Origin: Zingiber officinale
Taxonomy: Eukaryota > Streptophyta > Magnoliopsida > Zingiberales > Zingiberaceae
Reading direction: 5' to 3'
NCBI RefSeq assembly: GCF_018446385.1
Contig: NC_056000.1
Span: 47,834,722-47,898,721, forward strand
DNA length: 64,000 nucleotides
The translations under genes were made by a program, and so were the position numbers. Positions within the stretch are counted from its first letter, which is position 1; each line of letters begins with the position of its first letter. The notes under the pieces were generated by a model, which saw only the letters and a program-made list of their open reading frames with translations, did not search any database and was not told the origin of the DNA. Positions 60,011 to 64,000 of the stretch are shown in pieces.

Positions 60011-61460
60011 TTGCCGCCACAGTTAGTTAACTCTTGGAGATAGATGGTTTTTCTTTAGGGAATTTTTGCAATAAGATGTTTCTGAACCAATATTGCTTTC
60101 TTAGGCTTTGTCGTAAACTAGCTAGAGTAGATGGTGGATTTAGAGTTCAGGGATCGGTCTTATTTCAGTATTTTAAGCGCTATACCTTTTCTTGCATGCC
60201 TTTGGTTTTACGAGGTAGCCTTGCTGCTTCAATATGGTAGCACGAGGACGTGATCGATTGCTGAAGTTTAGGGGTTTCTTTGGCCTAGTCCATAACTAAT
60301 AAACTGTAGTAGGAACGCTATGAGTGCAGTGTGAGACAAGATACGGACAACATGTGATGAAAATGGATAACAGAGAAATATCGTTAGGACATGGAGGTAG
60401 AAGGGAGTAATGGGTGATTCTTTTAGAATTTGTACTTTGAGATTTGAATTTCATGAGTGCGTGCTTGTTTTTTGTGCCGTCATTTCTAAAAGTAATACTC
60501 AAATTTTCTTTGAATGTGATGGTTACTCATTTAGGAAGCCAGAAGCATTAACGCATGCTGCTCCATTATTGCTAAAAGCAATATTTAAATTTTCTTTGAA
60601 TGTGATGATTTTTCATTAAGAATTTGGAAGTATTAAGTGACAAAAGTAAATTTATATGAAAGCTCAGTTGGTTTTTCCTATTCCTATGTATGGAATTTTA
60701 GTTTTTCTTTTTTCCTACTTGTGACTCCATTTATATACCTTTTACATAGTGCTGCATACTCAATTTGTCACGATGGACTATTTATTATTATTATTTGGAA
60801 ATAATGATAGCGAATACAAACTGGATTCTTCATGATTATATAGATGACATAAGTGGATATTAATGTCTATGTTGAGAGTGAATGCATTGTTAAGATTTTC
60901 CATATGCGTACAGAAGAGAGTCTCATATAGATCAAGAGATTGAGAATGCCTGAATTACCTAATTTTGATGGCACATTGATGTACTGGAATAGGAATTAGA
61001 TATTGGTTCCATAAAGTTGATTTAAGTTTTATTCATATCGGCATGAGAGTTGATTGATGTTTGTGGAGTTGCATGCTTACCTTTTTCCTAAAGAGCTAAT
61101 GTTTCAACAAAATGACCTTGGTTGCATCCATGGCTTACTTTATACTCAATTCCTTTATTGATTAGGAAAGTCAAATTTCTTTGTCATATATTACTCTACA
61201 ACCCTTATCCTATTTGATTTCAGAAACAGATGTTATGATAATTTTTTAGTTAATCATGATTAGCTAACTTTTCATAGATCAAATGGGCAGTTCATGTTGC
61301 CTTTAATTTTATTTATATTCTCAATATGCGTTTTCATTTTTTACTTCCTTGCATACTAGATTCTGATAGACTTTCATTTTGCTGAGATGAAGGAATTTAG
61401 CTAGTACTTGAATTAATTGCTACTTTCACATGCTGGTTAACTTGTTAACCTTTTTGTCAG

Positions 61461-61576
61461 AAACCTCTTTGATTCAGTGAGCAGTTAGACGTAGAGAGAC
61501 ATGAGCGAGGTTTTCAACAACCAGATGTTACTTGAGAAGCTTTCAAAGCTCAACAATTCACAACAAAGTATTCAAA
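61461..61576 (+). CDS. First coding exon of a CID-domain (RPRD-like) pre-mRNA regulation protein, partial
   Basis: Coding starts at 61501. The 25 residues begin MSEVFNNQMLLEKLSKLNN and continue SQQSIQ before a donor (CAAA|GTATCC) at 61577. This matches the start of plant proteins with an RNA polymerase II C-terminal-domain interaction domain (ENTH/VHS-like fold, RPRD1/Rtt103 type), which continue with TLSHWC. Such proteins bind the phosphorylated polymerase tail and act in transcription termination and 3' end processing in the nucleus. No following exon is seen in the remaining 2.4 kb, so intron 1 is long and the rest lies beyond the right edge. Confidence 0.75.
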
Positions 61577-64000
61577 GTATCCTTTGTTTCAAAGTTGCAG
61601 TGTGTATCTTGTCTATTCATTCAGGTATTGAAATTGAACAATGAAAGCTCAAATATAAGCAAAAGCATGCAGATAACAAGGCTGTTTTTTTATATGAAGG
61701 TTTATGACATACTGCTTTTTTTTGTAATAAATATCAGGGAATTATGTAAGGAATTTCCTCAGGTTTCTGCTGCATTTATCAATGTCCATCTTTGTTTTGT
61801 TTTGTTCATGTCTTCTTGCTAGCCTTGCAAAAATATTGGTTTCGCTTGCATTGAGTGTGCCCCACACCATAGTTTACAAAATTGATTGATCAGATCGTAT
61901 TAGGACAGTTGGATTGAAATCAGCCTTTGTTGATTCAATCTTTTTCAATTTCTAAAGCATAAGACAATAACCATTAGGAATGGAAGTATATTGGAGGGAA
62001 CAATCAAATAACCTTGAATCTACTTGGGGTAATTTGAATTTGGTGGGAGCCAGATGAATTGACCAAACAGTTGAAAATAAGAGTTCACTCAATTTTGGTC
62101 ATATCAGTGATGAATGAGGCAACTAGTGATGACCATTTCTAGAATGTTATCACTAGCTGTGAAAGACCAATAAGAATCATCCCAATAACATGGTTTGGCT
62201 ACATCATTGTGGTCCTCATGCCAAAATTATGTCAATTGCTTCAACTAATGGCTGGTCAGATTGCCCATTGTCATCGCTCACTCACATAGAGTAGGACAAT
62301 CTCATAAGGAACAAGGAACAAGGAACAAGGAAAAGGGATGTTGAAAACCCCTATTAGATCTGCTTTATAAATTTTATAACTTTAGTTGAATTGGTTCAAT
62401 TTAGCTGAAAACAATTCTCTATTTAGCCATGTTTAACCCAATTAATCCTTGGTCCAACCTCAGTCTACCTGTGGTTTAACTTGAATCAACTCATATCAAA
62501 CCCAACTTTACCAAACCCAAATTCACTTGTTGAGTAGGGGAGGATGTGAGTTTGTAGCAAGGTTTGAAGTATCATTATGAGTGGGTGTATGGGTTCCTAG
62601 CCTGAATAATGTTTGTGCTTGTACAGTGCTTGTGTGTCAACTTGTGGTGCATTGAAACGAAGGATGAAGAAATCAGGAAGAGGATGATGAGGAGGAAAAT
62701 AATAAATATGAAAAGAAGTACAAGAAAAGAAGGCAAGGATTTCTTACCTAGATGAAGCGTCACTCTGAACATTGGGAGATTGCCTCGCTCTCATGACTCC
62801 ATGTAGAAGATCATGCCTCATCCTCACATGAGAAGTCTACCTCACTGCTCACAATTCATAAGAAGATTGCACCTCATCCTCGCTTCCTGGTGACCTGTTT
62901 TGTTTGATCGTGAGGAAGCCTCATCTCTGCCACTCACAATTTCATAGATAATGTGCTGTTAGAATTGGTTGACAATTTTTATCTTGCAATATATATGATT
63001 CGCATGCAAACAATACGTTTTTTGTTTTTTTGCATATGAATCAAAATTTAAAAGAATATACACATAAATGCTAATTCCTACTTAGAAAAAGTAAAATCTA
63101 ACCACTGAGGATGTAAGGTAAATCTCATATATTAGGAAAAGTCATTATAAAAGAAGAAAGAATAAATTTTATGTTATACTATAGAAGTATAAATGTCAAC
63201 AATTGATCTCAATGTCAATGATGGCATAAAAGAAGAAAATCTTGTTATGTGGACTGTCTAATTATTGCCAAATTGGATTTGGCACCTAATAATAATTGAG
63301 AAGAATGAATTACATTGATACACAAAATGATAATTTGGGCGAAACTAATGATGACTTTGAATCCATATCATGACAAAGTTGTTCTCCGTCCTCTTTTCAT
63401 ATATCATGGTCATCGTGAGTTGATAGCAAAGGTGTAGTCAAATATGATTTTTTTTAAAAAAAATTCTTATTCATTTGAATAATGCAGTTTGTTTTCATAT
63501 TTTGTAATAAATTTACCAATTCCATTCATCTCATTTGACAACCTTGTTAAACAGTGCTTTAGTGCTTTCTAGTACTTGCAGTATCAAGATATCTCATGAA
63601 GAAAATGAATGAAGAATACAGATCTACTGTAAGTAGTGAACTTGCAACAATATGATATATTTATAATTTGTTCTATAGATTATGATAATAAATATTGATA
63701 GTATGATTTTATGATAACATGGATTATATTAAATAGTAATGATATTACTATACTATTTATGCCCTTAACTAAGGTTGGAACCAAGAAGCTGTCTGGATGC
63801 CTAGCAACTAGCACTAGATGGTACGAAAGAGAAAAAAAAAAACACTGATACTCACTCTGTAACTTAAAGGGAAAACTGTGCTTGTCTCTTTCAATTTGTT
63901 TCTAAAGAGCACGCACAAGGCATTGAAATGTCTAGCAAGACAACTGAGGCAGGAAGGCCAAAAAATAGTAATTGATTTTGGCTTTATAACATTGCATGTG
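61577..64000. other. Probable first intron of the CID-domain gene
   Basis: No exon, RNA gene or clear transposon was found. A short tandem GGAACAAGGAACAAGGAA occurs at about 62310-62330. Positions 62810-62940 hold a loosely repeated CTCATCCTCACATGAGAAG / CACCTCATCCTCGC pattern. The rest is AT-rich. Confidence 0.4.

Overview
This window is nuclear DNA of a flowering plant. Every gene has GT-AG introns, the products match plant families (a plastid-pathway kinase, 3-hydroxy-3-methylglutaryl-CoA lyase, a class B heat-shock factor, 20S proteasome alpha-7), and the intergenic space is filled with Ty1/Copia-type LTR elements and tRNA-derived SINEs. The repeat style and codon use suggest a monocot, possibly a Zingiberales species. 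That placement is inference, because nothing in the window fixes the species.

Layout, left to right. Positions 1-380 are a GC-rich patch, possibly the 5' end of a gene running off the left edge. A hAT-like MITE lies at about 941-1472. A ten-exon gene at 2491-4494 (+) encodes a divergent relative of 4-diphosphocytidyl-2-C-methyl-D-erythritol kinase (ISPE/CMK). Its splice phases all agree, but its catalytic motifs are degraded. From about 6030 to 19300 (+) lies the HMG-CoA lyase gene, whose long introns hold a solo LTR and three SINEs with target-site duplications. A (TA)n tract and AT-rich repeats follow. An HsfB4-like gene is at 22413-23265 (-).

From about 24380 to 53460 the DNA is a retrotransposon nest. 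Element A (about 25275-51628, +, gag only) is split in each of its LTRs by a later insertion. Element B (25680-36395, -, Copia, old) sits in its 5' LTR. Element C (41721-50661, -, young, gag plus an unusual second ORF and no visible polymerase) sits in its 3' LTR. A solo LTR (D) sits inside B's LTR, and a gag-plus-LTR remnant (E) abuts B's other LTR. Four insertions (B, C, D and the intronic solo LTR F) show exact 5-bp target-site duplications, so the order of events can be read directly.

The right end holds the complete ten-exon gene for proteasome subunit alpha type-3/alpha-7 (PAG1, 54501-58854, +). It also holds the first coding exon (61501-61576, +) of a CID-domain (RPRD-like) pre-mRNA regulation gene that continues past the window.

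The host genes are unrelated single-copy housekeeping or regulatory genes. There is no operon-like logic or gene cluster. The most interesting points are the intact-frame but apparently inactive CMK-like gene, the two kinds of gag-bearing LTR elements that lack polymerase, and short palindromes, different in each LTR family, that always lie just upstream of the LTR TATA box.
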